A stretch of 34,424 bases of DNA, taken from contig JAIOSF010000001.1 in NCBI GenBank assembly GCA_021107755.1, forward strand, positions 1 to 34,424, given 5' to 3'. How positions within the stretch are numbered: the first letter of the stretch is position 1; each line of letters opens with the position of its first letter. Source of the DNA: Arcobacteraceae bacterium. Its GTDB lineage: Bacteria; Campylobacterota; Campylobacteria; Campylobacterales; Arcobacteraceae. Below, piece by piece: positions 1-6,733 of the stretch. Made by a program: the position numbers and the translations under genes. The notes beneath the pieces were generated by a model that saw only the letters and a program-made list of their open reading frames with translations, had not been told where the DNA came from and ran no database searches.

Positions 1-259
1 AACTCATGATGTAGCTCTTGATACAGATAAGATTGCTAAACTTGTTGTAAGTGATGCTGATGCAAAAGAGTTTATTGGTAAAAACGAGGTAAAAGCAAAA
101 ACTATGGATAAACACCAAACAGCTTCCCCAACTACAACACCCAAAACTACTTCAACAAAAGAAGAGACACCAAAACCAGTATCACAATCTAAACCATCAA
201 AACAAATAGAACCTATTAAAGCTTCTAAGGATAACGATGATGAGTGGGCAAGCTTTTAG
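1..259 (+). CDS. Methyl-accepting chemotaxis protein, C-terminal end (partial)
   Basis: Only the last 85 or so codons are present; the frame is open from base 2 to the TAG at 257-259. The visible start (THDVALDTDKIAKLVV) looks like the membrane-distal end of a chemoreceptor signalling helix. It is followed by a Thr/Ser/Pro/Lys-rich flexible tail of about 50 residues ending in DDEWASF. A flexible linker ending in an acidic/aromatic pentapeptide (EWASF, compare the enterobacterial NWETF) is the usual tether for CheR/CheB adaptation enzymes. The family call rests on this short piece, so the ligand domain and exact type cannot be given. The gene ends 78 nt before hemA and is unlikely to share its function. 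Confidence 0.72.
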   Translation, partial: THDVALDTDKIAKLVVSDADAKEFIGKNEVKAKTMDKHQTASPTTTPKTTSTKEETPKPVSQSKPSKQIEPIKASKDNDDEWASF

Positions 260-295
260 TAGCTTGTCTTTTCGAATATTAAAGTAAGAAAAGTG

Positions 296-301
296 TATAA
301 T
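296..301 (+). promoter_or_regulatory. Candidate -10 box for hemA
   Basis: A perfect TATAAT lies 35 nt upstream of the hemA start in the 77-nt gap after the chemoreceptor gene. No clear -35 is seen, as is common in Campylobacterota. This is the only good match in the gap. Confidence 0.5.
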
Positions 302-336
302 AATTCTTAATGATTTAGTGTAAGGGATTATGGACA

Positions 337-1620
337 TTGGAATATATAGTAATAAGTTTTACTCATAAAAACACAGATATAGCAACCAGAGAAAAATTAG
401 CATTTAATAATGAAGTTGAGAAAGAATCTTTTTTAAAAAATATTATTAAAAACTCCTCAGTTAATGAAGCAATACTTCTATCAACTTGTAATAGAATTGA
501 ACTAATAATAAATACTCCAAATTCAAAAGAAGCTAGTAAAGTAGGTATCGAGAACTTTGCAAAACATTCAACACTACAGATTGAAGAGCTCTACAATAGA
601 GCAGATATCTATGAAAATGAAAGTGCTATTCATCATATTTTTACTGTTGCTTCCTCTTTAGATAGTTTAGTAGTTGGTGAAACACAAATAGCGGGTCAAT
701 TAAAAGATGCTTTTAAATTTTCAATTGAAAAAGACTTTTCAGGTCAAAACTTATCAAGAGTTTTACACTATGCTTTCAAATGTGCAGCGAAAGTTCGAAA
801 TGCGACTCAACTAGGAAGTGGTTCAGTGTCAGTAGCTTCTACAGCAGTTGCTCAAGCCAAGCAACTTTATAAAGATACCACAGGGGTAAGAGCTTTAGTA
901 ATTGGAGCTGGAGAGATGAGTGAGTTAGCCTGTAGACATTTACTAAAATATGGCTTTGATGTTGTGATTTGTAGTAGAAACATAAAGAAAGCTAGAATTT
1001 TAGCACACTCTATAATTAGCGATGGAAATGGAGATGAATATACTCATGATCAAATAGAGATTAGACCTTATGAAGAACTTGAAACACTCTTAAACTCAAT
1101 GAGACTTATGATAACAGCAACAAGTGCTCCATATCCAATAATCAAAAAAGAGATGGTAAAAGAGTTTAAACACACAAGAAATTGGTTTGATATAGCACTT
1201 CCAAGGGATATTGAAGATATTGAATTTGAAGACTTAAATATCTACAGTGTAGATGACTTACAATGTATAGTTGATGAAAATATGGAACTACGGGCGAGTC
1301 AAGCAAAAGAAGCTTATAGTATAGTGGGAAAAATGACTGTTGATTTTTTTAGTTGGCTACAAACACTAAGTGTAGAACCAGTGATAAAAGACCTGCATCT
1401 TAAAGGTGAAGAGATTATAGATAAAAAAATACAAAATGCTCTGAAAAAACATTTTATCAAATCTGAAGATGAAGAAAATGTCAAAAAGCTTTGTCAAACT
1501 ATTATGGCTGAATTTTTACATCAACCAACAACAAAACTAAGAGATGTATCAAAGTCAATTGATGGAGATATAGTTTTAGGAACTACTCAAAATCTTTTTG
1601 GACTCAATACAGAGATATAA
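337..1620 (+). CDS. hemA: Glutamyl-tRNA reductase
   Basis: Reduces glutamyl-tRNA(Glu) with NADPH to glutamate-1-semialdehyde, the first committed step of C5-pathway tetrapyrrole (heme) synthesis in the cytoplasm. At 427 aa it is full length. The N-terminal catalytic domain has the STCNRIE motif with the nucleophilic Cys at residue 51, then VVGETQIAGQ near residue 110. A Rossmann NADPH domain (VIGAGEMSELACRHL) starts near residue 188, and a helical dimerisation tail follows. The start is TTG at 337, with TAAGGGA at 321-327 as ribosome binding site; an ATG at 330 is out of frame. The next plus-strand gene is far away and proS/hemC, often neighbours in relatives, do not follow. It converges on the VWA gene with 9 nt between. 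Confidence 0.95.
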   Translation: MEYIVISFTHKNTDIATREKLAFNNEVEKESFLKNIIKNSSVNEAILLSTCNRIELIINTPNSKEASKVGIENFAKHSTLQIEELYNRADIYENESAIHHIFTVASSLDSLVVGETQIAGQLKDAFKFSIEKDFSGQNLSRVLHYAFKCAAKVRNATQLGSGSVSVASTAVAQAKQLYKDTTGVRALVIGAGEMSELACRHLLKYGFDVVICSRNIKKARILAHSIISDGNGDEYTHDQIEIRPYEELETLLNSMRLMITATSAPYPIIKKEMVKEFKHTRNWFDIALPRDIEDIEFEDLNIYSVDDLQCIVDENMELRASQAKEAYSIVGKMTVDFFSWLQTLSVEPVIKDLHLKGEEIIDKKIQNALKKHFIKSEDEENVKKLCQTIMAEFLHQPTTKLRDVSKSIDGDIVLGTTQNLFGLNTEI

Positions 1621-1631
1621 TATCTTTTTTT
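1613..1631. terminator. Weak hairpin plus T-run at the hemA / VWA junction
   Basis: AGATAT and ATATCT (1613-1618 and 1620-1625) form a tight AT-only dyad across the hemA stop, followed by seven T residues (1625-1631). The stem is short and has almost no loop, so termination is only a possibility. Confidence 0.25.
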
Positions 1632-2541
1632 AGTTTTCCCTTTTATTTTTTAAATATATAAAAAATAGTAAAAATAAAAATGAAAACATTAAAGGATAAA
1701 AGAAATAATACTCTTTTAAAATAAGTTTATTTTTCTCTATTTTACTTTTTTCTAAATTATCGATAATTTGATATACCTCTTCTAACTCTTTTTTACTATT
1801 TACTCTAAAAGTTTTCCCTTTTGTAGCACTTGAAAGCTGTTGAAGTGTATAAATATTTCTTGCTCCTATTGCTATCGTATATATTTTAATAGTATACTTT
1901 TTTGCTAATTTCAATACAACTTCAAGAGGAATGGAACTTGCAGTATCTTCCCCATCTGTGATAGCTATAATTATTTTTGATTTTGTTTCTCTATTTTTTA
2001 AAATATTAATAGAAGTTGCTATACTGTTTATCAATGCTGTTTTATCTCCAACTATCCCTATTCGTAAACTATTAACAATCCTATTTTGTGCTTTTTTATC
2101 ATAACTCAGTGGTGAAGCTGTCATAACTGAACTTCCAAATACAACAAGAGCTATATTATCATTAATTCTTTTATTGATAAAGTCGTTGACTATTGTTTGT
2201 ACCACTTGCCATCTATTTTGCTCTGGTGCGTTTGGATTGAATCCTATTTGTCGCATAGAACCACTGGTATCTAAACTAAGCACCATATCAATTCCATCTT
2301 GTTTTGTATTAACACTATGTAACTCTTTGATAGGAGAAGCAAGTGCTATGATAGCTAGAAGAATTGAGACCCATTTTAATAGTGACACCAAAGTACTATT
2401 TAAAGTTGTAGCTTTTTCATAAATATCAAGATGTGGCATATAATAAGATTGTACTTTTGCTTTACAAAACTTTGCACAAAAAGCAAACAGAAAAAAGAGT
2501 AAAAGGAAATAGGGATATTCAAGTGTTATATTATCAAACAT
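1630..2541 (-). CDS. VWA-domain membrane protein, BatA/BatB-like
   Basis: A 303-aa inner-membrane protein. Two N-terminal hydrophobic segments (about residues 8-25 and 52-70) precede a von Willebrand A domain, and a C-terminal membrane helix lies near 277-297. The MIDAS metal-binding site is intact: D-T-S-G-S at residues 91-95, a Thr in the KTALINS stretch, and ITDGEDT further on. This membrane-VWA-membrane order is that of BatA/BatB proteins of 'aerotolerance' clusters, which usually also hold a MoxR ATPase and a DUF58 protein; neither is in this window. Its ATG at 2541 overlaps the end of the upstream small membrane protein gene by 8 nt, so the two are probably co-translated. The cellular role is not established. 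Confidence 0.8.
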   Translation of the reverse strand: MFDNITLEYPYFLLLFFLFAFCAKFCKAKVQSYYMPHLDIYEKATTLNSTLVSLLKWVSILLAIIALASPIKELHSVNTKQDGIDMVLSLDTSGSMRQIGFNPNAPEQNRWQVVQTIVNDFINKRINDNIALVVFGSSVMTASPLSYDKKAQNRIVNSLRIGIVGDKTALINSIATSINILKNRETKSKIIIAITDGEDTASSIPLEVVLKLAKKYTIKIYTIAIGARNIYTLQQLSSATKGKTFRVNSKKELEEVYQIIDNLEKSKIEKNKLILKEYYFFYPLMFSFLFLLFFIYLKNKREN

Positions 2542-2935
2542 CTAAACTCTCCAAAAAAGTTTCATACTGTAGTTTTATAGTATTTGGTATCTTTTTATCT
2601 ATGGTTTTTTTGTATTTAAACTCTTCAAGACTATTATGTAACTCTTCAAAAAGTCTTTTCTGTCTCTCATCTTTTACTAAAAGACGACCATATTTTGATA
2701 TGGTATAGGCGCTATTTTTTTGATTTGATAAATCAATATTTTTCAAAATAAATAGATACTCTTTTTCTAAAGAGTGTTTTTTCGATTTAAAATAATTATA
2801 CACAAAATACAAAGAGGCTAAAAATAGAGAAAAAGCTAGAATGATTAAACCATAATAAAAATATATACTATAATCAGGTATCTCCACTATTGTCTTAATA
2901 TCATTGATTTGAAGTTGATTTTGCTCATTATTCAT
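2534..2935 (-). CDS. Small single-helix membrane protein, DUF4381-like
   Basis: Starting at the ATG at 2935 gives 133 aa. The frame is also open from a TTG at 2962 (142 aa), but neither start has a clear Shine-Dalgarno sequence; the ATG gives a more usual N-terminus (MNNEQNQ). The short leader contains IKTIVEIPDYSIY, then one strong membrane helix (about residues 25-48) and a soluble basic, helical C-terminal half. This resembles the DUF4381 proteins that sit beside VWA proteins in Bat-type clusters, and the overlap with the VWA gene fits. The family assignment is from pattern and context only. The promoter would lie in the 68-nt gap shared with the divergent lipoprotein gene. Confidence 0.65.
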   Translation of the reverse strand: MNNEQNQLQINDIKTIVEIPDYSIYFYYGLIILAFSLFLASLYFVYNYFKSKKHSLEKEYLFILKNIDLSNQKNSAYTISKYGRLLVKDERQKRLFEELHNSLEEFKYKKTIDKKIPNTIKLQYETFLESLDV

Positions 2936-2940
2936 GATAA

Positions 2941-2960
2941 AATAATACCCAATAATACCC
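2941..2960. repeat. Tandem direct repeat of AATAATACCC
   Basis: Two adjacent exact copies of the 10-mer AATAATACCC lie in the divergent gap between the small membrane protein and lipoprotein genes. It could be a protein binding site or a chance duplication. Confidence 0.4.
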
Positions 2961-2990
2961 AATCAAAAGCTAAAATATATTTTTTAATAG

Positions 2991-2996
2991 TATAAT
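2991..2996 (+). promoter_or_regulatory. Candidate -10 box for the lipoprotein gene
   Basis: A perfect TATAAT ends only 7 nt before the ATG at 3004. If used, transcription would begin almost at the start codon, giving a leaderless mRNA. No Shine-Dalgarno sequence is visible in front of that ATG, which agrees. Confidence 0.45.
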
Positions 2997-3003
2997 TATC
3001 CTT

Positions 3004-3483
3004 ATGAAAAGTATCAAGAAAAATATAGCTATCTTAAGCATGACAACATTAGCGTTATCATTTACAGCGTGTAATCAATCAGCAACATCTGTTTTAAACA
3101 AAGAACCAATATTTGGACAAAATTTACAATATACAAAAGTTGGTAAAATTGTTATAGATAAAGAGGTTCAAGCTTTAATCAACATCACATATTTAAATTC
3201 TGTAGATAGTAAAGCTTGGGATAATGATAAACAAAACTTTCTAATAGGTACCTATATAGCAGAAAATCATGATACTACATATAGTTTAACTATGAATGGA
3301 AATAAAGAGATTGCAACAAGTAAAGTTCCACAAAATGATCCTATATTTCAAAATATTGCTTTAAAAAACAACTGGGCAAGTTATCAAATAACAACTTTTG
3401 ATGATGTAGAAGAGACAAAACTAGAATTAGTTTTTAAAGATACTCTTGATAATAATGCTACTATTAGTTTTATCAAAGAGTAA
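3004..3483 (+). CDS. Small lipoprotein of unknown function
   Basis: 159 aa. The N-terminus has basic residues, a hydrophobic stretch and a lipobox ending S-F-T-A-C at residue 23, so the mature protein should be lipidated and sit in the periplasm on the inner or outer membrane. The rest looks like a compact beta-rich domain with many Asp and Asn and no further Cys; I recognise no family or catalytic motif. A later start at Met14 would leave too short a signal peptide, so the ATG at 3004 is kept. It is alone on the plus strand between two minus-strand genes; its stop lies 2 nt from that of the lytic transglycosylase gene. Confidence 0.75.
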   Translation: MKSIKKNIAILSMTTLALSFTACNQSATSVLNKEPIFGQNLQYTKVGKIVIDKEVQALINITYLNSVDSKAWDNDKQNFLIGTYIAENHDTTYSLTMNGNKEIATSKVPQNDPIFQNIALKNNWASYQITTFDDVEETKLELVFKDTLDNNATISFIKE

Positions 3484-3485
3484 TA

Positions 3486-5099
3486 TTAATAATTCTTAAT
3501 CCCATTAACTAAGGTTTGAAAATTAATCTTTTTATTTTTATTTAAATAATTATAATAGATAAAATAGTTCGCCAACACTTTTTTACCATATTTTTTTGTC
3601 TCATCATAAGGTAAAAGTTCCATACTCAAATATGGTTCATATTTCCCTTTTTTAAAGAATCCACTTTTAAGTAATCTAGTTGTAAATCCTATACCACCAT
3701 TGTAAGCATACGCTACAAAAAGTGGATTATCTAATCTTTTTGTCAAATAATCTAGATGATGATCTGCATATCTTAAATTTGTTTTTGCCTCAAGTTGTTT
3801 ATCTATATCGTATGGCTCATTGAGTTGTTTTGCTATCGCCTTACTTAAAAATGGCATTATTTGCATAGTTCCCATTGCATAAGCACTTGAAATAGAGGTA
3901 GGGATAAATCTACTTTCTTGTCTTCCTATTGCATATATTAAAGCTTGTCTATCTTTGTCTAGTTTTTTTAGGTATTTTTGAAATGGTGTTACAAAATAAG
4001 AATTTCTATATCTATAATATCTCTCATTTACAAAAGCTAGATGTCCAAGAGTCTCATCTGTTACAAAAGTATCTTGATATTTTTGTAGTTTTTTCTCATC
4101 TAATTTTTTTGTATCATCAAGAACTTGAAGCCATTGAAATGGATTTGAGATATCGTATTGTGTATTTGAAGTTTTGTTTTGATTCAGTGTATAGATAATA
4201 TTTTTTTGCTCTTTTTTTAATCGTTCATTAGCATATAGTGTATAGATATTTACATCCCAACTATCTGCTAATGCTTCTAAATATTTTTTATCTTTTGTGA
4301 GTTGATATTGCCAAAAAGTGATATTGTCTTTTTCCATTTTAAAATAGGCTTTTTTAAATGCTAATTCTAAATAATTTAAAGCAATTTTCTCTTTTTTATG
4401 TTTAATTGCATTGATTGATAAATGAAATGTTGTTTTAAAATCAAGGTCACTAGCATCAAGATTGAGCAGTGACTTTTGTGCTTTTTTCATAGATGGATTT
4501 GTAACAATAAGTTTTACTGTTTGATCAAACTCTTTTTCATATTTTAATTTCTCTATTAAACTTTTTGGAAAAAACTGATTAAAATTTCTAACTCTATACA
4601 CTCCACCACACTCATTAAATACACCAAAAAAAGTTTCACTATCACTTTGTTCTAATGTTTTAAAAGGTATTGCAGAGTTTAAGACTTCAAGTTTTGAGGT
4701 AAATTTAGGATACTCTTTTTCTGTCTTTTTGATAACTTTTTGCAAATTTTGTTTTGATAATTTTGTAGCTTCATAGATACTAAGCCCTGCTTCTATACAG
4801 TAGTCTTCTTTATTAAGTAAAAAAGGAGTTTTCCCTTTAAGACATGATTTATAATCTTTATATACCTCATCATTTGATTTAGTAATATATCTATAAAAAA
4901 TTTTATTATTAAAATACTTTACTTGACCAAGAGCTTCATTTGCTTGCTGGGGTGTTATATCTTTATCTAAATATCTCCAAATATAAAAATCTTTTGCATA
5001 ACTTCTTGGTTGTTTGTCTAGCCAATCTAAAGTTATTTTATCATCTGTTGCAAATATTGAAGTTGTAATTAGTATTAAAATTATAGTTTTAAGTATCAA
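3486..5099 (-). CDS. Soluble lytic murein transglycosylase (Slt70 type)
   Basis: Periplasmic enzyme that cleaves the MurNAc-GlcNAc bond of peptidoglycan, leaving 1,6-anhydro ends. A signal peptide (about residues 1-17) is followed by a long alpha-helical U-domain-like region (about 25-370) and a C-terminal SLT catalytic domain. That domain has the ES motif (IGRQESRF, catalytic Glu near 395), the AMGTMQIMP motif and AYNGG. Length (537 aa) fits, slightly shorter than E. coli Slt. The start is TTG at 5099 with AAGGA six bases upstream; no nearby in-frame ATG would keep the signal peptide. It lies 42 nt after maf and is probably the last gene of the pta-ackA-maf transcript, although its job is unrelated. 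Confidence 0.9.
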   Translation of the reverse strand: MILKTIILILITTSIFATDDKITLDWLDKQPRSYAKDFYIWRYLDKDITPQQANEALGQVKYFNNKIFYRYITKSNDEVYKDYKSCLKGKTPFLLNKEDYCIEAGLSIYEATKLSKQNLQKVIKKTEKEYPKFTSKLEVLNSAIPFKTLEQSDSETFFGVFNECGGVYRVRNFNQFFPKSLIEKLKYEKEFDQTVKLIVTNPSMKKAQKSLLNLDASDLDFKTTFHLSINAIKHKKEKIALNYLELAFKKAYFKMEKDNITFWQYQLTKDKKYLEALADSWDVNIYTLYANERLKKEQKNIIYTLNQNKTSNTQYDISNPFQWLQVLDDTKKLDEKKLQKYQDTFVTDETLGHLAFVNERYYRYRNSYFVTPFQKYLKKLDKDRQALIYAIGRQESRFIPTSISSAYAMGTMQIMPFLSKAIAKQLNEPYDIDKQLEAKTNLRYADHHLDYLTKRLDNPLFVAYAYNGGIGFTTRLLKSGFFKKGKYEPYLSMELLPYDETKKYGKKVLANYFIYYNYLNKNKKINFQTLVNGIKNY

Positions 5100-5141
5100 A
5101 CTTTATCCTTATTTATTATAAAAAATGATTATACTAAAGAA

Positions 5142-5690
5142 CTATTTTATATAAGGTAAAAGTTTCTCCACACAAAGTCCCATTGCTGTAGATTCGTACC
5201 CATCTACATATTTTATATAAGGTTTACAAAAGCCTTCTACCATAATAGCACCTGCTTTTCCCATACATTCGCCACTTTGGATGTAATTTTCTAAATCATC
5301 TTCATCGAACTTTTTAAAATGATAAGTAGTAGTGGATATATCTTTTATATAGGTGTCATTTGATTTAAAAATCATACAAGAGATGATGCTTACTTCATTA
5401 TCACTTTGAAGTTCTAACATTCTTCGTGCATCCTCTTTATCTTTTGCTTTTCGTAAAAGCTCTCCATTTGATGTGACAACTGTATCTGCAACAAGTAGAG
5501 GCATCTCATTGCAACCAAATTTTTCATAAAGTTCATCAAACTTCCCTTGAGTTGCTATCTCTACAAACGCTCTTGGATTTGAAGTACTGATACTATCCTC
5601 ATCAAACTCTCCACCATCTTGTCTAAACTCTATATTATGTTGCTCTAAAAGTAACGCTCGTGTACTTGACTTTGAACCTAATCGTATCAA
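5142..5690 (-). CDS. maf: Maf-family nucleotide pyrophosphatase
   Basis: Maf proteins hydrolyse nucleoside triphosphates to monophosphates, with a house-cleaning preference for modified or pyrimidine nucleotides, and affect septation when overproduced. The 182-aa product shows the family signatures: the N-terminal S-K-S-S-T-R-A-L-L-L phosphate-binding stretch, ADTVV near residue 69, and the late GKAGAI stretch (normally DKAGAY). The start is TTG at 5690, sharing the bases TTGA with the ackA stop, so translation is probably coupled to ackA. The exact substrate (dTTP/UTP-type or m7GTP-type) cannot be set from the sequence alone. Confidence 0.85.
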   Translation of the reverse strand: MIRLGSKSSTRALLLEQHNIEFRQDGGEFDEDSISTSNPRAFVEIATQGKFDELYEKFGCNEMPLLVADTVVTSNGELLRKAKDKEDARRMLELQSDNEVSIISCMIFKSNDTYIKDISTTTYHFKKFDEDDLENYIQSGECMGKAGAIMVEGFCKPYIKYVDGYESTAMGLCVEKLLPYIK

Positions 5691-6733
5691 TCTAAAAGCT
5701 CCCTTGATTGCATTGCAATTGATTTTTCTTCATCTGTATTAATAGTGATATGTACCAAATCAAACTTATCTGTTGACTCATAGATTGCATGACGAACAAG
5801 CTGACTATTTTCCCCAATGCCCCCTGTTAATACTATAGCATCAACTTTTCCTAAAATCATTAGATAACTTCCTATATATTTTTTTACTCTATATATAAAC
5901 ATATCAAGAGCTAGTTTTGCATGAGTGTCACATTGGTCAATCAGTTTTATAACTTCTCTTAAATCATTTGTTCCACATAACCCTTTAAATCCACTCTCTT
6001 TATTTAATATATTATAAATCTCTTCCCTTGAACAATCTAATTTTTCTTCAAGATAATAAACAAGTGATCCATCAATATCACCACATCGTGTCCCCATCAT
6101 AAGCCCTTCAAGTGGTGTGAATCCCATAGAGGTATCTATACTTTTTCCATCTTTTATAGCACAAGCACTTGAGCCATTTCCTAAATGTAATGTAATAAGA
6201 TTACACTCTTCTAATTCTTTTCCTAACTCTTTTGCTGCAGCTTGTGCTATATATTGATGGCTTGTCCCATGAAATCCATATTTTCTTATATGATATTTTT
6301 CATAATACTCATAAGGAAGTGGATAAAAACTAGCATAGTTAGGGATGGTTTGATGAAAAGCAGTATCACATACTATCACTTGTGGAATATCTCCAAGTGT
6401 TACACTTATTGCTTTTATCCCCTCAAGATTTGCTGGATTATGTAATGGTGCTAGTTCACAGAGGATCTCTATTTTTTTTATCACATCCTCATCTACTAAG
6501 GTAGCTTTTGTAAAAAAATCTCCCCCATGAACAACTCTATGACCTACACAAAAAATTTCTTTTGGATCATCAATAAGATTTTTCTCTTTGAGTTTAGTAA
6601 GAATTTTTTCAATCCCCTCTTTATGATCTTTGACTTCCTCTTTTATACCACTATGAAGTTCATTAAGGGTCTCTTTGTTAAAAAGTTTATATTTTATAGA
6701 GGAGCTACCACTATTAAGTACTAATATTTTCAT
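5687..6733 (-). CDS. ackA: Acetate kinase (compact form)
   Basis: Makes ATP and acetate from acetyl phosphate (reversible), coupling with Pta. Family motifs are intact: NSGSSSIKY at the N-terminus, HRVVHGG (Arg 66), DTAFHQT, KYGFHGTSH, HLGNGSS, MGTRCGDID, GGIGEN, and the late T-D-E-E near residue 335. At 348 aa it is about 50 residues shorter than E. coli AckA (400 aa). About 25 residues are missing before HRVVHGG and a similar number between GGIGEN and the C-terminal Glu motif. All catalytic motifs remain, so it is probably active. ATG at 6733 overlaps the pta stop (ATGA). Confidence 0.92.
   Translation of the reverse strand: MKILVLNSGSSSIKYKLFNKETLNELHSGIKEEVKDHKEGIEKILTKLKEKNLIDDPKEIFCVGHRVVHGGDFFTKATLVDEDVIKKIEILCELAPLHNPANLEGIKAISVTLGDIPQVIVCDTAFHQTIPNYASFYPLPYEYYEKYHIRKYGFHGTSHQYIAQAAAKELGKELEECNLITLHLGNGSSACAIKDGKSIDTSMGFTPLEGLMMGTRCGDIDGSLVYYLEEKLDCSREEIYNILNKESGFKGLCGTNDLREVIKLIDQCDTHAKLALDMFIYRVKKYIGSYLMILGKVDAIVLTGGIGENSQLVRHAIYESTDKFDLVHITINTDEEKSIAMQSRELLD

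Noticed and set aside
2433-2708. Plus-strand frame across the VWA/DUF4381-like junction
   Set aside because: It is antisense to two genes with recognisable domains and has no features of its own.
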